11,502 bases of DNA from Spirulina sp. DLM2.Bin59 (GTDB lineage Bacteria > Cyanobacteriota > Cyanobacteriia > Cyanobacteriales > Spirulinaceae), in assembly GCA_007693875.1 (NCBI GenBank), contig RECT01000105.1, forward strand, positions 1 through 11,502, written 5' to 3'. The translations under genes and the position numbers were made by a program. Positions 7,728 to 11,502 of the stretch are shown one piece after another. The first letter of the stretch is position 1; each line of letters opens with the position of its first letter. Below the pieces are notes generated by a model. That model was not told where the DNA came from, made no database searches, and saw only the letters and a program-made list of their open reading frames with translations.

Positions 7728-7898
7728 TTAGGTTAAACCCAACCAAGCTAAGACCCCTTGACCGGTGAGGGCTTCAATGAGCAAGGTTAGGGAAAAGCCA
7801 ATCATGGCGGCGCGACCGTTGAGGCGTTCGGAGTAGTCGTTAAAGCCAAATTTGGGTTCTTGGGCGGTGGGGGTGACGGAGGGTTGGGGCGTGGTCAT
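7728..7898 (-). CDS. High-light-inducible protein (Hlip/SCP), one-helix CAB-like
   Basis: A 56-residue protein with the chlorophyll-binding signature of the one-helix LHC-like family: YSERLNGRAAMIGFSLTLL at about 22-40, containing the ExxNGRxAMIGF core. E24, N27 and R29 are the residues that in this family ligate chlorophyll and pair helices. The helix continues through LIEALTGQGVLAWLGL, ending two residues before the C-terminus. The N-terminal 20 residues are proline- and threonine-rich, as is usual. Hlips insert in the thylakoid membrane, bind chlorophyll and carotenoid, and protect photosystem II assembly and pigment synthesis under excess light. The ATG at 7898 lies downstream of HLR1-like half sites, which fits light-stress control. 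Divergent neighbours are absent; the DICT/HD-GYP-like gene follows on the same strand after about 90 bases. It is a single-copy, complete, normal-sized member. Confidence 0.93.
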   Translation of the reverse strand: MTTPQPSVTPTAQEPKFGFNDYSERLNGRAAMIGFSLTLLIEALTGQGVLAWLGLT

Positions 7899-7913
7899 GG
7901 CAATCTCAGGTTT

Positions 7914-7937
7914 GTTACATTTCTTAATAATTGTAAC
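7914..7937 (-). promoter_or_regulatory. HLR1-like RpaB half sites before the Hlip gene
   Basis: HLR1, the site of the response regulator RpaB, is two (G/T)TTACA(A/T)(A/T) repeats two bases apart. On the minus strand GTTACAAT (7937-7930) is a perfect half site, followed after TA by TTAAGAAA, which matches at six of eight positions. On the plus strand GTTACATT (7914-7921) is also perfect, followed after two bases by TTAATAAT, again six of eight. The outer GTTACA and TGTAAC therefore form an inverted pair 12 bases apart. The site ends about 16 bases before the ATG. HLR1 sites are established upstream of hli genes; binding here is inferred. Confidence 0.55.
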
Positions 7938-7966
7938 GGTTGTTGTTCAAAACGGCTAGTACCCGA

Positions 7967-8061
7967 CGGCAGAAATCACCCAACCATGCATGCAAGGCAG
8001 AACCTTAGCCCACGAGAGATTCCCCTTTCTGCCTTCTGCCTTCATCCTTCTGCCTTGGAGC
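7967..8061. repeat. Dispersed GGCAGAA-heptamer repeat, left copy
   Basis: Read on the minus strand this starts GCTCCAAGGCAGAAGG, contains three GGCAGAA heptamers, continues through GGGGAATCTCTCGTGGGCTA and ends with GGTTGGGTGATTTCTGCC. The same sequence in the opposite orientation is at 11337-11423. By eye the copies differ at about five positions over roughly 87 aligned bases, plus one seven-base heptamer present only here. Heptamer tandem repeats of this kind (STRR) are known in cyanobacteria. The two copies bracket the accessory island. Nothing else is recognisable in the gap 7938-8108. Confidence 0.85.
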
Positions 8062-8108
8062 AATCCCCTCCCCAACACCCAGCCCCGCTATCAATGTAAG
8101 TGTCATCC

Positions 8109-8558
8109 CTAGAGAATTTTCTGATACTGCTTAATCGCCGCTGCAATTTTACTCATCAATTGCTGATCCTGCTTGGGATCGAACGGGGGCGCACTGTTCC
8201 AATCATAAAACCATACTGGCTTCCGCCGCTTCTCTTCTGGCTCGGTTGTGAACCTGGGAAACACATGGGCATGTAGTGCCGCTTCACTGTTACCCAAGAT
8301 TTCGTAGTTGATCCGAACTGCACCAGTAACCTCAAGCAAAGCATCACCCAAAACCGTCATGTCTTGCAAGAAGATTATGCGTTGCTCTATTGTTAAAGCG
8401 TTCAGACTTGGCACAACTGGATCGGGTAGCAAAAGTGAATACCCCTGCAAGAACTGAACATCGCCAAGCACTACCCAGCCCGATGGAACCCGACAAATTA
8501 CCGCTGGATTAATTCCCTGACGTGCTTCCTCAACCCAACGATGAATAAGAGTAAACAT
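8109..8558 (-). CDS. HIT-family hydrolase (diadenosine polyphosphate hydrolase-like)
   Basis: A 149-residue protein with the layout of HIT hydrolases, cytosolic enzymes that split nucleoside phosphoesters such as Ap4A. The motif reads LHAHVFPRF at about 95-103. The first and second histidines are H96 and H98, and the second is the family's nucleophile. The third histidine of HxHxH is replaced by F100, a variation also seen in some HIT subgroups. Upstream, GYSLLLPDPVVPSLNALTIE (40-59) matches the GH(V/L)LLxPxRHV region, and YEILGNSEAALH supplies the usual Asn-containing strand before the motif. GGAG (8565-8568) lies six bases before the ATG. It is the first gene of the HIP1-free island and is separated by 154 bases from the toxin gene upstream, so it may have its own promoter. 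No recognised feature lies in that gap. The substrate is unknown. Confidence 0.85.
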   Translation of the reverse strand: MFTLIHRWVEEARQGINPAVICRVPSGWVVLGDVQFLQGYSLLLPDPVVPSLNALTIEQRIIFLQDMTVLGDALLEVTGAVRINYEILGNSEAALHAHVFPRFTTEPEEKRRKPVWFYDWNSAPPFDPKQDQQLMSKIAAAIKQYQKIL

Positions 8559-8712
8559 TCCAAGCTCCAGGCTCTAATTGCCCTAACCACCAACCCCAAA
8601 GCATATCCCACCAACAATCTCCTGCTAACTCAACCCCGAATACCAACAGATAAACTTTCGGTCACGTCTCCACCGAGGACTCGCGACATAACATTCCCAT
8701 TCTGCGGCGTTG

Positions 8713-8982
8713 CTACATTTGCTCTAGCAACCTGTCATACTCTACATGAGAACCCACCCAGAACCAAATCACTGTATCTCCATCTAATTGCCCAATCGCT
8801 CGATAACTTTTGCTAATACGAGCAGAGTAAATCGGCAACCTCGGATGCACCTTCTTGAAGCGCAGACTTGGATAGCTTGGGTCTGCCTTAAATTGACGAT
8901 ACGCAGCACGGGTTTGCTCTTGAACCTGCTTGGGCAAATCCGCAAACAATTTACGGAAGTCATTAGTAGTGCGCGATTTCAC
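8713..8982 (-). CDS. RelE/ParE-type toxin of a type II toxin-antitoxin pair
   Basis: An 89-residue basic protein with the size and fold pattern of RelE/ParE-superfamily toxins: two N-terminal helices (DFRKLFADLPKQVQEQTRAA), then RFKKVHPRLPIYSARISKSYRAIG and the C-terminal strand VIWFWVGSHVEYDRLL. RelE-like members cut mRNA on the ribosome, whereas ParE-like members poison gyrase; which applies here is not decided by the sequence. Candidate functional residues are R55, R61 and H79. The start ATG overlaps the stop of the upstream antitoxin by four bases (ATGA), the usual sign of translational coupling. The stop codon lies 154 bases before the HIT gene. The gene is complete with no frame break. 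Similar pairs are very common in cyanobacteria. Confidence 0.87.
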   Translation of the reverse strand: MKSRTTNDFRKLFADLPKQVQEQTRAAYRQFKADPSYPSLRFKKVHPRLPIYSARISKSYRAIGQLDGDTVIWFWVGSHVEYDRLLEQM

Positions 8983-9197
8983 AATGTTTCTGGGTCAAGT
9001 TCTTGAGTTTGACCTGCACGATACTCAGCCATTGCAGAAGCTGCGAGTTTTGCCAGAATATTTGGCGAACTCGAAAACGCTTCATCCCAACGTCGCTCAT
9101 CCTCAATCTCATCCAGGATTATTGAAGCGATCACGTTCTGCTCGCTTTCAGGCAAGGCTTGTAATCTGGTGATCGCACGCTCAAGTAACTCAGTCAT
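8979..9197 (-). CDS. Antitoxin of the RelE/ParE-type pair
   Basis: A 72-residue acidic protein placed immediately before the toxin and overlapping it by four bases. The N-terminal helices LLERAITRLQALPESEQNVIASIILDEIEDE and the acidic linker ERRWDEAF match a cyanobacterial antitoxin family that precedes RelE/ParE toxins. The C-terminal AEYRAGQTQELDPETL would be the segment that wraps the toxin. No classical ribbon-helix-helix or AbrB fold is obvious, so how it binds DNA is unclear. GGGG lies about five bases before the ATG. The start is 30 bases after the end of a broken gene on the same strand, and a TATACTCA/TGAGTATA inverted pair lies just upstream as a possible operator. Confidence 0.85.
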   Translation of the reverse strand: MTELLERAITRLQALPESEQNVIASIILDEIEDERRWDEAFSSSPNILAKLAASAMAEYRAGQTQELDPETL

Positions 9198-9217
9198 CGC
9201 TACCCCACTCAGAACTT

Positions 9218-9264
9218 TATACTCATCTTATCTATTATCGCTGCTCTCAGGCAGATTGAGTATA
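9218..9264 (-). promoter_or_regulatory. Inverted pair upstream of the antitoxin (possible operator)
   Basis: TATACTCA (9218-9225) and TGAGTATA (9257-9264) are exact reverse complements 31 bases apart. On the minus strand the nearer arm gives TGAGTATAAAG, which includes a TATAAA -10-like box about 20 bases before the antitoxin ATG. Toxin-antitoxin operons are usually autoregulated through such sites. The far arm lies inside the decayed gene upstream, so the pair may be chance. Confidence 0.3.
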
Positions 9265-9710
9265 GCCCGAACGCGCTCTTGAAAAGCGGGTAGACCGCCC
9301 TAATCCTGCCAATGTTGTTGAAAAGTGGGCATCGTTTCCAAAAACATTACCAATTCGATAGATGTTGAAATCACCTTGCCATCTCTCACGCTCTGACTTT
9401 TAATCAAGTATCTCTACAAGATGTGTAACGTAACCAACTTGGCGAATCAGGGCACTGGCTTGTTAAAGTAGGATGATTCTTGGAATGTCTGCTGTACAAG
9501 GGTTTCAGTCAACGAAAAACCAGTGATCCAACTTTAGGAGACCAGTGCCCGAATCAGAACCAGATCTCCTCGCTGTGGTTTGTTGGCATTACCTTCATCA
9601 TCTTTCCAAGCTAGCTTAAAGAGGTTTCCGACCTTGACAGGTTGGTAAGCCCAAGGCTCCTCATTCTTTGGCTTTATGTTCTTTGTCCATTTCAAACTTT
9701 GTAGGTTCAT
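9228..9710 (-). pseudogene. Broken gene of unknown function, interrupted by a MITE
   Basis: On the minus strand an ATG at 9710 follows GAGG by six bases and opens MNLQSLKWTKNIKPKNEE, then PWAYQPVKVGNLFKLAW and RGDLVLI. The frame is then broken by the 99-bp element at 9451-9549. With the element and one target copy removed, it continues exactly in frame as RQVGYVTHLVEILD to a TAA at 9400-9402. Past that stop the same frame still reads protein-like (KSERERWQGDFNIYRIGNVF). A different frame then reads MPTFQQHWQD, a TAG, and GLPAFQERVRAILNLPESS to a final TAA at 9228. So the gene carries an insertion, at least two nonsense codons and a frame change or internal deletion. I do not recognise a named function; I believe similar hypothetical proteins occur in cyanobacteria. 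As it stands only about 58 residues would be made. This region is otherwise gene-free. Confidence 0.7.
9443..9557. mobile_element. 99-bp MITE-like element with 8-bp target duplication
   Basis: The element spans 9451-9549. Its ends are GGCACTGG and CCAGTGCC, and the inverted arms extend to about 24 bases (9451-9474 and 9526-9549) with 19 matches counted by eye, including TAAAGT and GGAT blocks. CGAATCAG occurs immediately on both sides (9443-9450 and 9550-9557) as an 8-bp target duplication; a 6-bp duplication with 9-bp ends is the alternative reading. There is no coding capacity, so it would have been moved by a transposase encoded elsewhere. Excising it with one target copy restores the frame of the gene it sits in, which confirms its borders. 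Confidence 0.85.
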
Positions 9711-9786
9711 GTATAACCTCAGCTAGAACACACACGCTGGTTTCCAGTTACGCCCCCACCAAGAACTAAGCAGCATAACGGCAAAG

Positions 9787-10173
9787 TCAGACCGCTTTAA
9801 CTCGTGACTCTAACCACTTTGTAAATTCTTCTCGGTCAAGTGAACCTGCTGCTAGTGATAGAATTACTAACTCTTGCTCGTCAACTGGAGCAAAGATTTC
9901 CAAGTCATTCATAACTAGAAAAGTTTCCATCGCCGCATGTCCAGTTCTTTTATTGCCATCAACAAAAGGATGATTCATCACCAAAGAAAATCCCAGAGCG
10001 GCAGCTTTATCAACAAGCGTTGGATAAAGATCTTCTCCCCCAAACGTCATCATAGATTGGGCTATGGCAGATTCCAGAGAACCTAAATCTCGAACTCCCG
10101 CTGTTCCTTCTGATTGCTTGAGTATCTGACGATGTAAACTCATTACTTCATCTAGTGTTAGATAGCGGATCAT
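9787..10173 (-). CDS. Fic/Doc-family toxin (death-on-curing type)
   Basis: A 128-residue protein with the short, single-domain build of Doc toxins. The Fic active-site motif reads HPFVDGNKRTGH at about 68-79, matching HxFx(D/E)GNxRxxR except that the final Arg is His. This variation is typical of Doc-like proteins that act as kinases on elongation factor Tu rather than as AMP transferases. The N-terminal IRYLTLDEVMSLHRQILKQ and GVRDLGSLESAIAQ match Doc. The latter resembles the usual GIRDxGxLESA segment that lines the active site. The ATG overlaps the stop codon of the upstream gene by four bases (ATGA), so the two are translationally coupled as a toxin-antitoxin pair. The gene is complete. 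It is followed after 76 bases by the MITE-disrupted gene. Confidence 0.9.
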   Translation of the reverse strand: MIRYLTLDEVMSLHRQILKQSEGTAGVRDLGSLESAIAQSMMTFGGEDLYPTLVDKAAALGFSLVMNHPFVDGNKRTGHAAMETFLVMNDLEIFAPVDEQELVILSLAAGSLDREEFTKWLESRVKAV

Positions 10174-10700
10174 GCCAGACGTCGGTATAGTTCAGCATTT
10201 TTTTCTAGTACATAACTTGCTGCCTCATTAAAGCTATGTTTAGACTGGCTCTGCTGAAACTCAGTTTTAGAGGAGAGCAATACTTCAGGAGAAATGCCAT
10301 TTTCTGTAGCTATATCTCTTAACTTCTGAACTTGCCCAGTTGGACTGCTAATGGTAGTAGCATCTATCACTTCTGCGACAATGCGTCTTAGTTTCAAAGC
10401 TGGATCTAAAGTGTCAATATTTAGATTAGTGACTACATCTTCTTTGCCCAGGTCACAATCATAAACAACATACGTCCATATTCCTGGCTTGCCAGCCTCC
10501 GCACTCGCTCCTTCGTAAAAAGTAGTAGTGCCATCTCCCTCAGAGTCGTAGTAAGCAGAGTAAATGTCTTCCCACTCGCAATCTGAGTTGTTCAGAGTCT
10601 CTCGAATGTTGGACAGCACACCAGCAATATGGTGGGGTTGGGTTTCTACTTGTACTAAACGGACACCTTCCCAAGTAAAGTTGTGCAATTCGATGGGCAT
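10170..10700 (-). CDS. Antitoxin-like partner of Fic/Doc with unknown N-terminal domain
   Basis: The 176-residue protein starts at the ATG at 10700, chosen because AGGAG (10706-10710) lies five bases before it; the frame stays open upstream but an extended start lacks such a site. The last 23 residues (KHSFNEAASYVLEKNAELYRRLA) match what I recall as the tail of small cyanobacterial antitoxins that precede Doc toxins, normally about 70 residues in all. The first 140 residues are not part of such antitoxins: MPIELHNFTW, then VETQPHHIAG, SAYYDSEGDGTTTFYEG and GIWTYVVYDCDLG. They read as a compact alpha/beta domain of unknown function, acidic, with no membrane segment. A helix-like stretch GQVQKLRDIATENGISPEVL (122-141) may be a small DNA-binding or linker unit. 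The four-base overlap with the toxin supports an antitoxin role; the job of the added domain is unknown. Confidence 0.7.
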   Translation of the reverse strand: MPIELHNFTWEGVRLVQVETQPHHIAGVLSNIRETLNNSDCEWEDIYSAYYDSEGDGTTTFYEGASAEAGKPGIWTYVVYDCDLGKEDVVTNLNIDTLDPALKLRRIVAEVIDATTISSPTGQVQKLRDIATENGISPEVLLSSKTEFQQSQSKHSFNEAASYVLEKNAELYRRLA

Positions 10701-10728
10701 AGTTGCTCCTGCAATGTTTTGAGCTGGC

Positions 10729-10757
10729 GCTATACCTATTAAGTCTATCAATCTTAA
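10729..10757 (-). promoter_or_regulatory. Possible promoter of the Fic/Doc operon
   Basis: On the minus strand TTAAGA (10757-10752) and TATAGC (10734-10729) are separated by 17 bases, and the -10-like box ends 28 bases before the ATG at 10700. Both boxes are weak matches to a sigma-70 type promoter. Confidence 0.3.
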
Positions 10758-10790
10758 GCGAATCCTAGCCGAGTTGCTCCAGCGGACTAA

Positions 10791-10970
10791 CGTTCCCAAT
10801 CACCCGCCGCAGATAACCTCGAACTCCAATGGCAGCAGTTCACGATCCAGGTGTCGCCAGCGGTTTTGATTCCCCGTCTTGAAACCGAATTATTGATTGA
10901 TCTAGTTTTAGCGGCGATCGCACACTCACCCACCTCAGACTGCCCACGGTTCGGCAACCGGACACTGTGA
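10791..10970 (+). pseudogene. prmC: Remnant of prmC/hemK (release factor glutamine methyltransferase)
   Basis: A plus-strand frame without a start codon, bounded by TAA (10788-10790) and TGA (10968-10970), reads DNLELQWQQF then TIQVSPAVLIPRLETELLID and LVLAAI. This matches the segment of PrmC just before the S-adenosylmethionine-binding domain, whose family pattern is VxPxVLIPRPETExLVD. PrmC methylates the GGQ glutamine of peptide release factors. Here the conserved Pro of IPRPETE is Leu, and homology stops after about 35 residues, well before the catalytic NPPY motif. It is therefore a decayed fragment. Two HIP1 octamers lie at 10914 and 10972, so this piece looks like native chromosome beside the HIP1-free island. 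From 10971 to about 11059 I see nothing else recognisable. Confidence 0.65.
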
Positions 10971-11059
10971 GGCGATCGCCCCCTACCAGTCAAGTCAGCG
11001 AAAGCCTCTCAATTGCTCATCCCGTCCAAGACAAGACAACGACGCAGGCTAACTATTTA

Positions 11060-11164
11060 TTAGACCGCAACTGCAGGGTAACTCACCTCTGGGGGATGTT
11101 GTCAAGCTACTGCGGTCTAACTCCGATATTATGGGTGTTAGACCGCACATACGGTCTAACACCC
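11060..11164. repeat. Nested palindromes beside an integrase remnant
   Basis: Four alternating arms share one core: TTAGACCGCA (11060-11069), TGCGGTCTAAC (11111-11121), GTTAGACCGCA (11137-11147) and CGGTCTAAC (11152-11160). They can pair in three mutually exclusive ways. The first with the second leaves a 41-base loop. The second with the third pairs 11 bases around 15. The third with the fourth, extended to GGGTGTTAGACCG (11133-11145) and CGGTCTAACACCC (11152-11164), gives a perfect 13-bp stem with a six-base loop. The set lies 32 bases upstream of the integrase fragment. It could be a recombinase binding region, an operator or a decayed attachment site. Confidence 0.75.
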
Positions 11165-11195
11165 GTTTTGGTTGTCTTTTCCCGCAAGTCCGGTC

Positions 11196-11336
11196 ATGGA
11201 AGTACCTCAACCGCTCAAACTTCTCGATCTCGTGCGCCAAGCCATCCGCTTTCGGTATCTCAGTCGCAAAACCGAGAACTCCTATCTCTACTACATCCGA
11301 GACTTCATCCTCTTTCACCAAAAACGCCACCCTGGC
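11196..11336 (+). pseudogene. Integron-type tyrosine recombinase, N-terminal fragment
   Basis: The frame from the ATG at 11196 reads MEVPQPLKLLDLVRQAIRF then RYLSRKTENSYLYYIRDFIL and FHQKRHP. This is the N-terminal core-binding domain of integron integrases and related XerC-like recombinases, whose pattern is LLDxVRxxIRxxHYSxRTExxYxxWIxxFIxFHxxRHP. After about residue 47 the homology ends, exactly where the GGCAGAA repeat starts at 11337. The frame stays open through the repeat to a stop near 11430 but no longer encodes integrase. The catalytic domain with its Arg-His-Arg-Tyr residues is missing, so the fragment cannot recombine DNA. No Shine-Dalgarno sequence precedes the ATG, and the start may lie slightly upstream. 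Nested palindromes just before it may be remnants of its sites. Confidence 0.75.
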
Positions 11337-11423
11337 GCTCCAAGGCAGAAGGATGAAGGCAGAAGGGGGAATCTCTTGTGGGCTAAGGTTCTGGCTTGCA
11401 GGAATGGTTGGGTGATTTCCGCC
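11337..11423. repeat. Dispersed GGCAGAA-heptamer repeat, right copy (inverted)
   Basis: This is the plus-strand counterpart of the element at 7967-8061: GCTCCAAGGCAGAAGG, then GGGGAATCTCTTGTGGGCTA and GGTTGGGTGATTTCCGCC. It carries two GGCAGAA heptamers where the other copy has three. It begins at the point where integrase homology ends. Similarity may continue weakly to CTAGC near 11430. Confidence 0.85.
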
Positions 11424-11436
11424 AAGTGCTAGCGAT

Positions 11437-11480
11437 CGCCCCCCAACAGAGCATCAATCGCCCCCCAACAAAGCATCAAT
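11437..11480. repeat. 22-bp tandem duplication
   Basis: Two adjacent 22-base units, CGCCCCCCAACAGAGCATCA plus AT (11437-11458) and CGCCCCCCAACAAAGCATCA plus AT (11459-11480), differ at one base. The duplicated unit covers the last codons of the gene entering from the right, and the left unit supplies that gene's present stop codon. Confidence 0.85.
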
Positions 11481-11502
11481 AATTTTGCCATTGGCCTTGG
11501 GG
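11454..11502 (-). CDS. C-terminal end of an unidentified protein (partial)
   Basis: On the minus strand the frame entering from the right edge reads PKANGKIIDALLGGD and stops at TGA (11456-11454). The family cannot be identified from 15 residues. The 22-bp tandem unit encodes IDALLGGD; because 22 is not a multiple of three, the second copy is read out of frame and creates the stop. The original gene may have ended slightly differently. The call as coding rests on the open frame and plausible residue make-up only. Confidence 0.35.
   Translation of the reverse strand, partial: PKANGKIIDALLGGD

Noticed and set aside
8541..8816. 91-residue plus-strand open frame between the HIT and toxin genes
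   Set aside because: It overlaps both neighbouring genes on the opposite strand, has biased composition rich in Thr, Pro and Leu, and shows no motif.
10701..10799. 33-residue N-terminal extension of the Fic/Doc partner to an ATG at 10799
   Set aside because: A strong AGGAG stands five bases before the ATG at 10700, while the upstream ATG lacks such a site and lies close to the prmC remnant.
11060..11164. CRISPR array
   Set aside because: The repeated arms alternate in orientation, are about 10 bases long and are unevenly spaced; there is no cas gene nearby.
11049..11330. 93-residue minus-strand open frame
   Set aside because: It runs antisense to the integrase fragment and through the palindromes, and the repeated Asp-Arg and Cys-Gly-Leu-Thr-Pro words in it simply reflect the repeated arms.

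Overview
The window looks like cyanobacterial chromosome. The octamer GCGATCGC (HIP1) occurs about fifteen times, and the gene set is cyanobacterial: an SMC followed by a two-PRC-barrel protein, a DICT/HD-GYP-like regulator, a one-helix high-light-inducible protein (Hlip) and a Uma2-family (DUF820) protein. The species cannot be named from the sequence alone.

Region 1 (about 1-7900) is ordinary, HIP1-rich chromosome. At the left edge is the start of a probable 2Fe-2S ferredoxin-like gene (minus strand), divergent from mobA (molybdenum cofactor guanylyltransferase) and a Uma2-family nuclease gene. These converge on a minus-strand block that reads, in transcription order, Hlip gene, DICT/HD-GYP-like gene, smc and PRC-barrel gene. 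Regulatory-looking structure sits in the gaps: RpaB/HLR1-like half sites before the Hlip gene, hairpins between the Hlip and DICT genes, a perfect 13-bp inverted repeat touching the smc start, and two copies of a GTAGGGGCGAA-type dispersed palindrome.

Region 2 (about 7950-11430) is an accessory island. From 7375 to 10913 it has no HIP1 octamer, and it is bracketed by two inverted copies of a roughly 90-bp repeat carrying GGCAGAA heptamers. It holds, all on the minus strand, a HIT-family hydrolase, a RelE/ParE-type toxin with its antitoxin (4-base overlap), and a Fic/Doc toxin whose upstream partner joins an unrecognised N-terminal domain to an antitoxin-like tail (4-base overlap). Between the two modules is a broken gene that I reconstructed by eye. 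It is interrupted by a 99-bp MITE-like element with near-identical ends and a perfect 8-bp target duplication; removing the element restores the reading frame. The same gene has further stop codons and a frame change.

The right end of the island holds remnants: a short piece of prmC/hemK, a nest of alternating palindromes built on TTAGACCGCA/TGCGGTCTAA, and the N-terminal fragment of an integron-type tyrosine recombinase cut off exactly where the second copy of the island-flanking repeat begins. The last 70 bases contain a 22-bp tandem duplication that includes the stop codon of a gene entering from the right. The island therefore reads as a small defence/addiction hot spot built and eroded by repeats, a MITE and a lost recombinase. 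No complete, clearly new multi-gene system is visible. The best candidates for something undescribed are the fused antitoxin paired with Fic/Doc and the nested palindromes beside the integrase remnant.
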